Of a stretch of DNA of 37,419 nt, positions 24,276 to 31,912 are shown in pieces. The notes below the pieces were generated by a model that was not told where the DNA came from, made no database searches, and saw only the letters and a list, made by a program, of their open reading frames with translations. A program made the position numbers and the translations under genes. Every line of letters starts with the position of its first letter. Within the stretch, counting starts at the first letter, position 1. Source of the stretch: REEB76 sp049698775 (GTDB taxonomy: Bacteria > Pseudomonadota > Gammaproteobacteria > Natronospirales > REEB76); assembly GCA_049698775.1 (NCBI GenBank), contig JBAVYM010000018.1, positions 1 to 37,419 of the forward strand, given 5' to 3'.

Positions 24276-25328
24276 TCAGGCAGTCACGTCGCGCTTTTCA
24301 AACGCGGCCCGAACCTCGGGAGCGTAATCGAAGGGATCCGAAAACATCCGCCGCGGGTCGGCGCCCTGCATGGGAAATGTCTGCCGGGCGGCTTCGATCA
24401 TCGACGGCGGGCCGCTGATATAGATGTCATAGCCGCTCAGATCCGCGTGCTCCGCGAGTATGGCTGCATGCACGAAACCGGTGCGGCCTCGCCAATGATC
24501 GGATGACAAGGATTCCGAAAGTACCGGGACATATTTGAACTGTGGTTGCGATTGCCGCCATCCGGTCACCAGTGCGTCCGCGTACAAATCGCGCTGCGCA
24601 CACGCACCCCAGTAAAGCTCGATGCGGCGCGACGGCCCGCACTCGAATATATGACGCAATATGGCCTTGAACGGTGCGAAGCCGGCGCCGCCTGCTACCA
24701 TCAGGATCGGGCGTGCTATTTCATCTTCGCGCAGGAAAAACGTACCCAGAGGCCCCTGAATCTGTAGCAATGCACCTTTGCTCAGTTTCTGGAACACTTC
24801 GGTAGTAAATCGGCCGCCGGGCACCTGACGCACATGCAATTCCAGAAGTCCGTCGTCATGCGGCGGATTGGCGAGCGAGAAACTACGTCGGTGGCCGTCC
24901 GGCAACAGCACGTCTATATAGTTTCCGGGCAGGAACGCCAGCCGCTCCACCGCCGGCAGTTTCAGATACAGCGCTTCCACGTCATGATTGAGCCGCTGCA
25001 TGCGCATGACACGGCAAGGCAGGGTCTTAATCGTGAGATCGGCGCTGGCGGTAATTTCCTGCGCATCCAGTGCAAGCTCGTCGAGCGGTACGGCGCGGCA
25101 CAATAATACCTCGCCCCGCTGTACTTCGAGCGCCGTGAGCGCCAGCGGCGAGCCATCTGGATAATGCACATGACCGGAGATCAGTCTGGCGCGACAGGCA
25201 CCACAACTGCCGCTGCCGCAATCGTGGGACAGATGCAAGCCCTGACGACGAGCGGCTTTGAGGACAGTTTCACCGGCATTGACCGTGAAGGCTCTGCCAC
25301 TCGGCGCAAGAACTGTGTTCCAGGGCAC
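24276..25328 (-). CDS. 2Fe-2S ferredoxin/FAD-NAD(P)H reductase (CDP-6-deoxy-glucoseen reductase-like)
   Basis: 350 residues, GTG start at 25328. An N-terminal plant-type ferredoxin domain has CGSGSCGACRARL (Cys 37, 42, 45) and a fourth Cys near residue 77 in VLLCRAV. The FAD domain has RRSFSLANPP (R-x-Y/F-S-x-x), and GGRFTTEVF and the NAD domain follow (MVAGGAGFAPFKAILRH, then YISGPPSMIEA). This order is that of electron-transfer components of oxygenases and of the frequently annotated AscD/E3-like reductases. The electron acceptor is not encoded nearby, so its oxygenase or dehydratase partner is unknown. The gene starts 21 bases after the DUF805-pilin stop on the same strand. Confidence 0.82.
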   Translation of the reverse strand: MPWNTVLAPSGRAFTVNAGETVLKAARRQGLHLSHDCGSGSCGACRARLISGHVHYPDGSPLALTALEVQRGEVLLCRAVPLDELALDAQEITASADLTIKTLPCRVMRMQRLNHDVEALYLKLPAVERLAFLPGNYIDVLLPDGHRRSFSLANPPHDDGLLELHVRQVPGGRFTTEVFQKLSKGALLQIQGPLGTFFLREDEIARPILMVAGGAGFAPFKAILRHIFECGPSRRIELYWGACAQRDLYADALVTGWRQSQPQFKYVPVLSESLSSDHWRGRTGFVHAAILAEHADLSGYDIYISGPPSMIEAARQTFPMQGADPRRMFSDPFDYAPEVRAAFEKRDVTA

Positions 25329-25348
25329 TCGGGGTTGCCGGAAAAAAA

Positions 25349-26143
25349 TTACTCAGCCATCGGCCAGCATTGAGCGGCCATCTGCTTGGTCAGGTATTGT
25401 TGCGGGATGTTGGTGGTGCACACCCAATTGACAGTGCCGTCAGAACCAATGTTTGGAGTCATATAAAGAGAGCGTCCGCTCAACTGCGGCGGCCGATCAT
25501 AGACGAGATGTATGCTGCTATCGCTCGCTATGTCTATGGACTTCACTTCACTGTTAGCCGGCAGCGCGGGCAATGCAATCTCATTGCTGCTGTTCGGCCA
25601 GTTCCCGTTAGCCTTGTGATATGCAAGCATCTGGCTCTCGACGCCGGGCAGGATCTGCATGCCTTGGGTCACTCTATTTGTTATCAGGTGGGCACCGAAC
25701 GATGGAAGGTAGCTGCTGGCGGTGATGCCCAGGATAAATAATGCCGGATAGGTCCATACACCGGCAATCACCCAGCTGGAATTAGGCGGTGGCGGTGCGC
25801 CAAACCGGTTATCGGAATCTGTCCCGGGTTTGAAAATCAGGTATAGGATCAAGCCAAGATTGACGAGGGGAACAAACATAAGCAGATACCACCAGCCACT
25901 GAGATCCGCGTCATGCAAACGCCGAATCGGAATGATGACGTCCATCACGAATGCAAACGCATAACAAATAAAGAGCAGTGCTACGCCGAGAGCATGGAAA
26001 CCGTGCAGCACCAGGACATAACCGACGATGACTGGGACGACGGTCAACAATACGACGCCGACTCCATACGCCAGATAGCGCAGCCGCCCGATACGGCCCC
26101 CTAGAGAAAAGAAGCGCAGTACCTGTATGTCGTCTTCATCCAT
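25349..26143 (-). CDS. DUF805 membrane domain fused to a pilin-like C-terminal domain
   Basis: 264 residues from ATG 26143 (an upstream GTG at 26209 is less likely). Residues about 8-110 are DUF805: FFSLGGRIGRLRYL, four hydrophobic segments, and the conserved IRRLHDADLSGWW. After a Pro-rich linker and one more membrane segment (about 124-150) comes a type IV pilin-like region. It has the second half of the alpha1 helix (VTQGMQILPGVESQMLAYHKANGNWP), a beta-sheet part and a terminal loop bounded by W240-V-C242 and C259, like the pilin disulphide region. There is no prepilin peptidase site (G-F-T-L-I-E), so the pilin-like domain would stay anchored by the membrane segment rather than join a pilus. 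The role is unknown. Confidence 0.75.
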   Translation of the reverse strand: MDEDDIQVLRFFSLGGRIGRLRYLAYGVGVVLLTVVPVIVGYVLVLHGFHALGVALLFICYAFAFVMDVIIPIRRLHDADLSGWWYLLMFVPLVNLGLILYLIFKPGTDSDNRFGAPPPPNSSWVIAGVWTYPALFILGITASSYLPSFGAHLITNRVTQGMQILPGVESQMLAYHKANGNWPNSSNEIALPALPANSEVKSIDIASDSSIHLVYDRPPQLSGRSLYMTPNIGSDGTVNWVCTTNIPQQYLTKQMAAQCWPMAE

Positions 26144-26349
26144 TTTGATACCCCAAAAGCGAGCGCGGATAAGCTCCGCCTTTATTGAACGCTCGATATT
26201 CTCACGCACTGCCTGAACATGGCAAGGGCAGGCAATTACCCGGCAGAGATGCGCCTGGACGTCATCAAGAGCCGGCCCAAGTTGAGGTATTGTGTGCCGT
26301 CGAACAGTTAGAATTATCCGCTACCCGTGAGGCAATCTGGAGAAAAGGC

Positions 26350-27033
26350 ATGCACCTGCTGACCCTGATCGGCGTGCTCATTGTCATCGTCGGTTTCGCG
26401 CTGCGGGTGAACGCGCTGTTGGTAGTGACGGTCGCGGGCATCGCCACGGGTTTCGCCGGTGGACTGAACCTTGTCGCTATCATCAGCGATTTTGGCCGCG
26501 CCTTCACCGAGAACCGCTACGTGGGGCTGGTGTGGCTGACGCTGCCGGTGATCGGCCTGCTGGAGCGCGGCGGCCTCAAGGAACGCGCCCAGGAATTGAT
26601 CGCGCGCGTCAAATCCGCCACCACCGGGCGCGTACTGCTTTTGTATCTCGCCATTCGCCAGCTCACGGCTACTATCGGCCTGACTTCACTCGGCGGTCAG
26701 GCGCAGATGGTGCGGCCGCTGATCGCGCCCATGGCGGAAGCCGCGGCGGAAGCGCGTTACGGCGAGCTGCCGGACAAAACCCGTTTTCTGATCCGCGCGC
26801 ACGCGGCAGCGGTGGACAACGTGGGCGTGTTCTTCGGCGAGGACATTTTCCTTGCCATGGGTTCGGTGCTGCTCATCAAAGGCGTACTGGATGAAAACGG
26901 CATTCACCTGACCCCGTTGCACATCGCGCTGTGGGCCATCCCTACTGCCATTTCGGTATTCATCATCCACAGCGTGCGCCTGCTGCTGCTAGATCGCAAA
27001 CTCAATAAACGATTCCGGCAGATGAAGCAATGA
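26350..27033 (+). CDS. DUF969 membrane protein (half of a two-gene permease)
   Basis: 227 residues from ATG 26350, with TGGAGA about seven bases upstream. About five or six hydrophobic segments are predicted. LLERGGLKERAQELIARVK, LTSLGGQAQMVRPLIAPMAE and VDNVGVFFGEDIFLAMGSVLLI are recognisable blocks of the DUF969 family. These proteins are always found paired with DUF979 and are thought to be transporter subunits, often near pyrrolidone-carboxylate peptidase in other bacteria; no such peptidase is present here. The last four bases overlap the DUF979 start (ATGA). It is divergent from the DUF805-pilin gene, with 206 bases between starts. Confidence 0.85.
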   Translation: MHLLTLIGVLIVIVGFALRVNALLVVTVAGIATGFAGGLNLVAIISDFGRAFTENRYVGLVWLTLPVIGLLERGGLKERAQELIARVKSATTGRVLLLYLAIRQLTATIGLTSLGGQAQMVRPLIAPMAEAAAEARYGELPDKTRFLIRAHAAAVDNVGVFFGEDIFLAMGSVLLIKGVLDENGIHLTPLHIALWAIPTAISVFIIHSVRLLLLDRKLNKRFRQMKQ

Positions 27034-27986
27034 TTCAGCTCGAATACATTTATATCCTGGCTGGTCTGCTGTTCTGCGTAGTGGCCGTGCTGGAACTGCG
27101 CGACCGGAATAATCCCAAGCGCTTCCGCAAAACCGTGTTCTGGGGAATCTACGGGGTCACTTTTCTGTTCGGTTCGCTGCTGCCGCCGTTCCTCACCGGT
27201 TGTCTGGTGATCCTGATGGTGCTGGTCACCGGCTGGAAGGATTTGGGTGCAAGCAAGGTGGCAACCGCCGCCGAACCGGAGCGGCGCGCTAGCGTCCAAC
27301 GCCTGGGCAACAAACTCTTCATTCCGGCACTGTGCATCCCGTTCGTGACCTTTCTCGGCACGCTGGTGTTGCCGAAAATTGTCGTTGACGGCCGGCCGTT
27401 GGCGGCGGCGAAAGACGCGACACTGGTATCGCTGGGTCTGTCGGTAATCGTGGCGCTGGTGGTCGCGCTCATTCTGTTCCGCCAGCGCTTCGTCACATCT
27501 TTACATGAGGGCCGACGCTTGCTGACGGCGGTCGGCACTGTGGCGGTGCTGCCGCAATTGCTGGCGGCCCTGGGCGCGCTGTTCGCCGCCGCCGGCGTCG
27601 GCCAGGTGGTCTCGGCAGGTGTGACGCGCTTCATTCCTGCGGATGCCACTTTCCTGGTGGTGGTCGCGTTCACCGTGGGCATGGCGCTGTTCACCATAAT
27701 CATGGGCAACGCCTTCGCCGCGTTTCCGGTGATGGTCGCGGGCATCGGTCTGCCGCTGATTGTCCACAAGCTCGGCGGTGACCCCGCGATCATGGCGGCG
27801 GTCGGCATGCTCTCGGGCTATTGCGGCACGCTCATGACACCCATGGCCGCCAATTTCAACATCGTGCCGGCGGCGCTTTTGGAACTGCCGGACAAGAATG
27901 GCGTGGTCAAAGTACAGATTCCCACCGGCCTGATTCTGCTAGCGGTAAACACGCTACTGATGTATTTCCTGGTGTTCCACTTTTGA
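27030..27986 (+). CDS. DUF979 membrane protein (partner of DUF969)
   Basis: 318 residues, about nine hydrophobic segments. The N-terminus (YIYILAGLLFCVVAVLELRD), the block FIIPADATFLVVVAF-like region and the C-terminal GNAFAAFPVMVAGIGLPL plus LSGYCGTLMTPMAANFNIVPAALLELPDKNGVVK in pieces match DUF979. It is translationally coupled to the DUF969 gene. Together the pair resembles ion-transporter-superfamily permeases and should sit in the inner membrane; the solute is unknown. A palindromic repeat begins four bases after the stop. Confidence 0.85.
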   Translation: MIQLEYIYILAGLLFCVVAVLELRDRNNPKRFRKTVFWGIYGVTFLFGSLLPPFLTGCLVILMVLVTGWKDLGASKVATAAEPERRASVQRLGNKLFIPALCIPFVTFLGTLVLPKIVVDGRPLAAAKDATLVSLGLSVIVALVVALILFRQRFVTSLHEGRRLLTAVGTVAVLPQLLAALGALFAAAGVGQVVSAGVTRFIPADATFLVVVAFTVGMALFTIIMGNAFAAFPVMVAGIGLPLIVHKLGGDPAIMAAVGMLSGYCGTLMTPMAANFNIVPAALLELPDKNGVVKVQIPTGLILLAVNTLLMYFLVFHF

Positions 27987-27989
27987 TGC

Positions 27990-28059
27990 TGTAGGTTGGG
28001 ATAAGTCTTCGAACCCCAACATCTCTTGTTGGGCTTCGTTTCACTCAGCCCAACCTACA
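27990..28059. repeat. TGTAGGTTGGG palindromic intergenic repeat
   Basis: TGTAGGTTGGG at 27990-28000 and CCCAACCTACA at 28049-28059 are exact inverted arms. An inner CCCAAC-ATCTCTT-GTTGGG hairpin lies at 28015-28033. This form is widespread in proteobacterial intergenic DNA. Here it separates the converging DUF979 and GDCCxxC genes and could end or protect both transcripts. Confidence 0.75.
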
Positions 28060-28075
28060 TCCTTAAAATCATTCT

Positions 28076-28297
28076 TCAGCAACAATCATCGGCGCGCGCT
28101 TGCTGTTTTGGCGGACACGGCACCGAGCCGTAGGAGCAGAATACGCAGCAGTCCCCGGGCTTGGGTTTCAGCAGCGCATGACAGTGCGGGCATTCATGGA
28201 AAAACTGGCAGGCATCCACAGGCATGGACTCCTCGCTTCGCTGGCCGCACTGCGGACAGGTCAGAATGGAAATGAGAATAACGGGGGTAGCGGCCAT
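28076..28297 (-). CDS. GDCCVxC-type small cysteine-rich protein
   Basis: 73 residues containing CPQCG (C14, C17), CPHCHALL, then GDCCVFCSYGSVPCPPKQ and a terminal DDCC. This matches the small GDCCVxC-domain family, of which some members elsewhere carry selenocysteine; all codons here are ordinary Cys codons. Two CxxC pairs suggest a zinc or thiol-metal centre. Its function is unknown, although links with mercury or metal handling are often seen by neighbourhood. None of the adjacent genes is a clear metal-resistance gene. It ends next to a palindromic repeat. Confidence 0.75.
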   Translation of the reverse strand: MAATPVILISILTCPQCGQRSEESMPVDACQFFHECPHCHALLKPKPGDCCVFCSYGSVPCPPKQQARADDCC

Positions 28298-28355
28298 GAC
28301 CGGCAGCCTAGCGCTGAACAGTTCTCAAATACAAACCGCATGTTCCGCACCCGCA

Positions 28356-28961
28356 TCAGATGCCGAGCAACCGCAGACTGGTCCAGCCGACGTACAGACC
28401 AAATCCGGCCAGCACCGCCATGCTCGCATAGGCCACCCATACGATGGCCGAGACTGCTTTCTTTCCCACCCAACGGAACACATAGGTGAAGGCCACGGCA
28501 TACAGGCTGCCCGTGATGAAGAACGCCGCGATTCCAGGCCAGCCCCACACGGTATAGAGCAGCGTACCGTTGGCGAGCCACCAGGCGAGCGAGAAAGGAC
28601 TGGTGAGCACGGTGAAAAATCCGATCTTCCAGGAACCGGGGATGGTGCCAGCGTGCAGGCCGGCGCGCGCCGTGCGCCAGGTGCTCCAAGCCATCCACAA
28701 CAGCAATAGCATGCCGGCGAGGCCCAGCATGCCAACCACATGCGGACGTTTGTTGAGAAACGTTACTGCGCCAAGAATGGCGAGCGCGAGCCACAGCACG
28801 TCGCCGCTGATGCCGCCGCAGGCGGTCATGAGCGACTCTTTCACGCGCCCGCGCATGGAGGCGTTCGCCATGATGGTCATCACCGGCCCCGGCGGTGCGG
28901 CGATACTGATGGACAGCAGCGCGCCGGCGAGCACCGCGTGCAAGACGGAAATATGCGGCAT
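28356..28961 (-). CDS. LysE/RhtB-family amino-acid exporter
   Basis: 201 residues, about six hydrophobic segments. The N-terminal block LLSISIAAPPGPVMTIMANASMRG (G-P in TM1 with the following Arg-Gly) and GGISGDVLWLALAILG are typical of LysE-type efflux proteins. SWKIGFFTVLTSPFSLAWWLA matches the second conserved half (GF...NP region; here T-S-P). The protein would export amino acids or related compounds across the inner membrane; the substrate is unknown. It follows the haem transporter genes on the same strand with a 54-base gap, but a shared function is not evident. Confidence 0.8.
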   Translation of the reverse strand: MPHISVLHAVLAGALLSISIAAPPGPVMTIMANASMRGRVKESLMTACGGISGDVLWLALAILGAVTFLNKRPHVVGMLGLAGMLLLLWMAWSTWRTARAGLHAGTIPGSWKIGFFTVLTSPFSLAWWLANGTLLYTVWGWPGIAAFFITGSLYAVAFTYVFRWVGKKAVSAIVWVAYASMAVLAGFGLYVGWTSLRLLGI

Positions 28962-29015
28962 GCTAATTCAATGGGCTTGCCAAGCTGGTTTTCTGTGTAT
29001 GGACTGCCGCGCCGC

Positions 29016-29801
29016 TCACAAGCTGAACCGCCAGAATGACTGGTTGGTCACTGGATCCGTCACCCGGTGCGCCCGCACACCGAAGACGCATTCGATGAGT
29101 TCCTGACCGATATCCTCCGGCTTGTCCGCCTCTTGGACCAGCCGCCCGCCTTCCAGCACAAAGAAACTGTCCCCATATTGGAAGGCGGTATTGAGGTCAT
29201 GCAGGATGGCCACGATCGTGCAATCGTAATTCAGCAGGTCGCGTGCGATGTCGAGCATGTGAATCTGGTAATGCACATCGAGGCCGGCGATGGGTTCGTC
29301 CAGAAACAGGAATTTGTGCTCGCGTGGTTCGTCGTAATTCCATATCTGCGTCAGCACCCGTGCAAGCTGGACCTTCTGCTGTTCGCCGCCCGAGAGTGTG
29401 GAATAATGCTGTTCGCGCTTGGCCGTCATGTCCACCAATTCTAGCGCCCGCTCGACAATAACCCGGTCCCTGGCCGAGGGTGCGCGGCCGTAGTGTGGGT
29501 AACGCCCCATCATGACCACCTCTTCCACGGGCATCGGGAAGACGAGTTCAATATGCTGGGACAGTACCGCCCGCTTGCGCGCGAGGGCGGCAGTGGTGAA
29601 CGCACTGATAGCACGATCCTCGTACAAGACTTCACCCGCCGAGGGTTGCAAAAGTCCCGTGGCAATCTTGAGCAGGGTGGATTTGCCCGCACCGTTTGGC
29701 CCGAGAATCACATTGAAGCGATGCGGCCGGAAACAGGTGCTGACGTTGTCCAGGATCAACGTTTCACCAACCCGATATTGGACCGCCCGCATCTCAGCCA
29801 T
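29016..29801 (-). CDS. hmuV: Haem-type ABC transporter ATP-binding protein
   Basis: 261 residues from ATG 29801, which lies inside the end of the permease gene (eight-base overlap). Walker A GPNGAGKST (residues 34-42), Q-loop region near residue 82, signature LSGGEQQ (136-142), Walker B KFLFLDEP (163-170) and the switch His in AILHD are all intact, so it should hydrolyse ATP. The insertion WNYDEPREHKF before Walker B is typical of HmuV-type proteins. Together with HmuU and HmuT it forms an importer for haem across the inner membrane. Siderophore or cobalamin ATPases are the main alternatives, because the family is closely related. Confidence 0.8.
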   Translation of the reverse strand: MAEMRAVQYRVGETLILDNVSTCFRPHRFNVILGPNGAGKSTLLKIATGLLQPSAGEVLYEDRAISAFTTAALARKRAVLSQHIELVFPMPVEEVVMMGRYPHYGRAPSARDRVIVERALELVDMTAKREQHYSTLSGGEQQKVQLARVLTQIWNYDEPREHKFLFLDEPIAGLDVHYQIHMLDIARDLLNYDCTIVAILHDLNTAFQYGDSFFVLEGGRLVQEADKPEDIGQELIECVFGVRAHRVTDPVTNQSFWRFSL

Positions 29802-30858
29802 AAAAACCGGCACGCCCACGCTTTTGTTGTCGCAGCAATATCCACAGAAACACCGGCGCACCGATGACCGCGGTGATGATTCCGATTGGCAGTTCGGCCG
29901 GCCGGATGATCACACGCGCAACAATGTCAATAACCTCCATCATGACGGCACCCAGCAGCGCCGAGCCGGGCAGCAGAAACGTGTAATCCGCCGACTTCAG
30001 CATGCGCAACATGTGCGGGATGACCAAACCGATGAATGCAATGACACCCACCATCGCGGTGGTGACGGCCACCATAATCGTATTCACCATTATGAGCATC
30101 AGAATAAGTCGCGCCGGATCAATGCCAAGGTAAGCCGCTTCGTCTTCGCCGAGCATCAGTGCGTTCAACGCTTTGCCGTATCTGAGCGTCCACAGGAAAC
30201 AGATTGCGAAAAATATCCCTACGAGATCGGTCCCGTGCCACTCGGCCGTGGTGAAGGTACCCAGATTCCAGAAAGTGATGTCGCGGGCCTCAGGATCGCT
30301 GGCGATATAGGAAAGGAATCCGGTACCGGCGCTGCAAACCGCGTTGATGGCAATGCCCGCAAGCAGCAGCGTGAAGACGTTCACCTTGCCAAAACTGGTG
30401 GACAGGCGATAAACGATCATGGTTGCAACGAATGAACCGATGAAGGCCAGGACCGGAACACCGATTGAACCAAGATGGGAGATGAGATTGAGCGCGCTGT
30501 GGCCGCCGAAAACCAGGAACAACGACGCGCCCAGGGCCGCACCGGCGGACGTGCCCGTGAGCCCCGGCTCGACGATCGGGTTGCGAAACAGACCCTGCAT
30601 AAGGGCGCCCGACACCCCGAGCACTGCGCCGGTCAGGCCCGCCAACAGCACCCGCGGCAGACGCAACAGCAGGAATACATTGCGCGGCAGCGCGTCAGCC
30701 TGAGTCTTTGGAATCCAGCCGAAGGTCTGCGCGATGTACCGGAACATCTGCTCCGGCGTAAAGTTGTTGGCGCCTATCCCGGCCGAGGCAATCAGTGAAA
30801 TGACCAGCAGTATGCCGAGCAGTATATAAATCTGCCCGAATGACAGGCGTTTCAGCAT
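29794..30858 (-). CDS. hmuU: Haem-type ABC transporter permease (FecCD family)
   Basis: 354 residues, about ten hydrophobic segments. LRLPRVLLAGLTGAVLGVSG, ALMQGLFRNPIVEPGLTGTS and GAALGASLFL are the conserved core of FecCD/BtuC permeases. EDEAAYLGIDPARLILMLI contains the coupling-helix region that contacts the ATPase, and IAFIGLVIPHMLRML is the second conserved block. It starts three bases after the HmuT stop and overlaps HmuV by eight bases, which indicates tight co-translation. The substrate is inferred from HmuT and operon order, not from this sequence. Confidence 0.85.
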   Translation of the reverse strand: MLKRLSFGQIYILLGILLVISLIASAGIGANNFTPEQMFRYIAQTFGWIPKTQADALPRNVFLLLRLPRVLLAGLTGAVLGVSGALMQGLFRNPIVEPGLTGTSAGAALGASLFLVFGGHSALNLISHLGSIGVPVLAFIGSFVATMIVYRLSTSFGKVNVFTLLLAGIAINAVCSAGTGFLSYIASDPEARDITFWNLGTFTTAEWHGTDLVGIFFAICFLWTLRYGKALNALMLGEDEAAYLGIDPARLILMLIMVNTIMVAVTTAMVGVIAFIGLVIPHMLRMLKSADYTFLLPGSALLGAVMMEVIDIVARVIIRPAELPIGIITAVIGAPVFLWILLRQQKRGRAGFYG

Positions 30859-30861
30859 TGC

Positions 30862-31854
30862 TCAGGGCAGGCTATCGAGGAGCTTGACCAACTCCGGATG
30901 AGCCTTGAATACATCCGGATGGAAATCCTTGGCGAGTTGCAGGATCGCCTTGGGAGTACGCGGCCCGAAGTAGATGCTCTGTTGTTCCGTGATCTTGTAG
31001 ATGCGGCCATTCTTGCCGGCCGGGGTCAGGCTAACGCCAGGAAGCTGGGTGAATGCCTTGGCGCTGCCGAACCGGCCAAACGCGATCTCGTTCGCAATGA
31101 TAACGTCCGGCTGGGCATCAGCAATCAGCTCGGGCGTCAGGCGCTCCATGCCGTGATTGTTGGCCAGCACGTTGTTGCCGCCGGCCCATTCGATGAGCTG
31201 GTTCGAGGGGCCGCCCGTCACCGCAAGATAATTGTTGATAATCTGCCCGAAATGAATCATCACCACCCGCGGCTTGGGCTGGTTGGCCCAGAGTTTGGAT
31301 ACCGCCATGACCTTGGCCATGTTCGAATTCCACTGGGCGACCACCGCTTCAGCCTGTTTTTCGCGGTTAAAAAATACGCCCACTTCGAGCATCAGTTGCT
31401 GGGCGTCGGCCATGGTTTTGCCAGGGCTGATGACCTTGATGGGGATACCCACTTCCTCTAACTGGCCCAGCACCGCATGTGGTCCCATGTTGCCGTCGGT
31501 CAGAAATGTGGTCGGTTGCATCGAGATGATGCCCTCGGCACTCAAGGCGCGGTGGTAGCCGACCGAAGGCAGCTTCCTGATCTGCGACGGGTACACCGAG
31601 GTGAGGTCGTGCGCCACCAGGTGTTTTTCCGCGCCAATTTCGTAGATGAACTCGTTGATCTGCTTGGAAACGCACACTACGCGGTCCGTGTTGTAGTGGG
31701 AGGGCTGATTACCTGGCTGGATAACGTCGCTAAACCCCTTTGTGCTAGACCCTTGGACGGGACCGGACTGGTCACCCGCGGGCGTCGCCCAAGTGTTGCC
31801 GGAAGCCGCGAGCAGGAGGGCGGTGCAGACGGCGGCGTACAGGATCTTCCTCAT
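30862..31854 (-). CDS. hmuT: Haem-type periplasmic substrate-binding protein
   Basis: 330 residues from ATG 31854 with GGGAG upstream. A signal peptide covers residues 1-23. RVVCVSKQINEFIYEIGA begins the FecB/HmuT fold, followed by LPSVGYHRALSAEGIISM. In HmuT/PhuT/ShuT proteins the Tyr in this VGY-x-R-x-L-S-x-EG stretch coordinates haem (from memory), and it is kept here. PDVIIANEIAFGRFGSAKAF and the C-terminal helix complete the fold. About 30 extra residues rich in Gly/Ser/Gln precede the fold. It binds ligand in the periplasm and delivers it to HmuU. It lies 58 bases after the TonB receptor gene. Confidence 0.82.
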   Translation of the reverse strand: MRKILYAAVCTALLLAASGNTWATPAGDQSGPVQGSSTKGFSDVIQPGNQPSHYNTDRVVCVSKQINEFIYEIGAEKHLVAHDLTSVYPSQIRKLPSVGYHRALSAEGIISMQPTTFLTDGNMGPHAVLGQLEEVGIPIKVISPGKTMADAQQLMLEVGVFFNREKQAEAVVAQWNSNMAKVMAVSKLWANQPKPRVVMIHFGQIINNYLAVTGGPSNQLIEWAGGNNVLANNHGMERLTPELIADAQPDVIIANEIAFGRFGSAKAFTQLPGVSLTPAGKNGRIYKITEQQSIYFGPRTPKAILQLAKDFHPDVFKAHPELVKLLDSLP

Positions 31855-31912
31855 GATTTTTCTCCCGGAATGCGCGCCGGGGATTGCCCGGCGCGCGCAG
31901 GTTAGCAGACGC

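Noticed and set aside
28076..28297. Possible selenoprotein in the GDCCVxC gene
   Set aside because: All conserved positions use ordinary Cys codons, there is no in-frame TGA, and no SECIS-like element was sought successfully.
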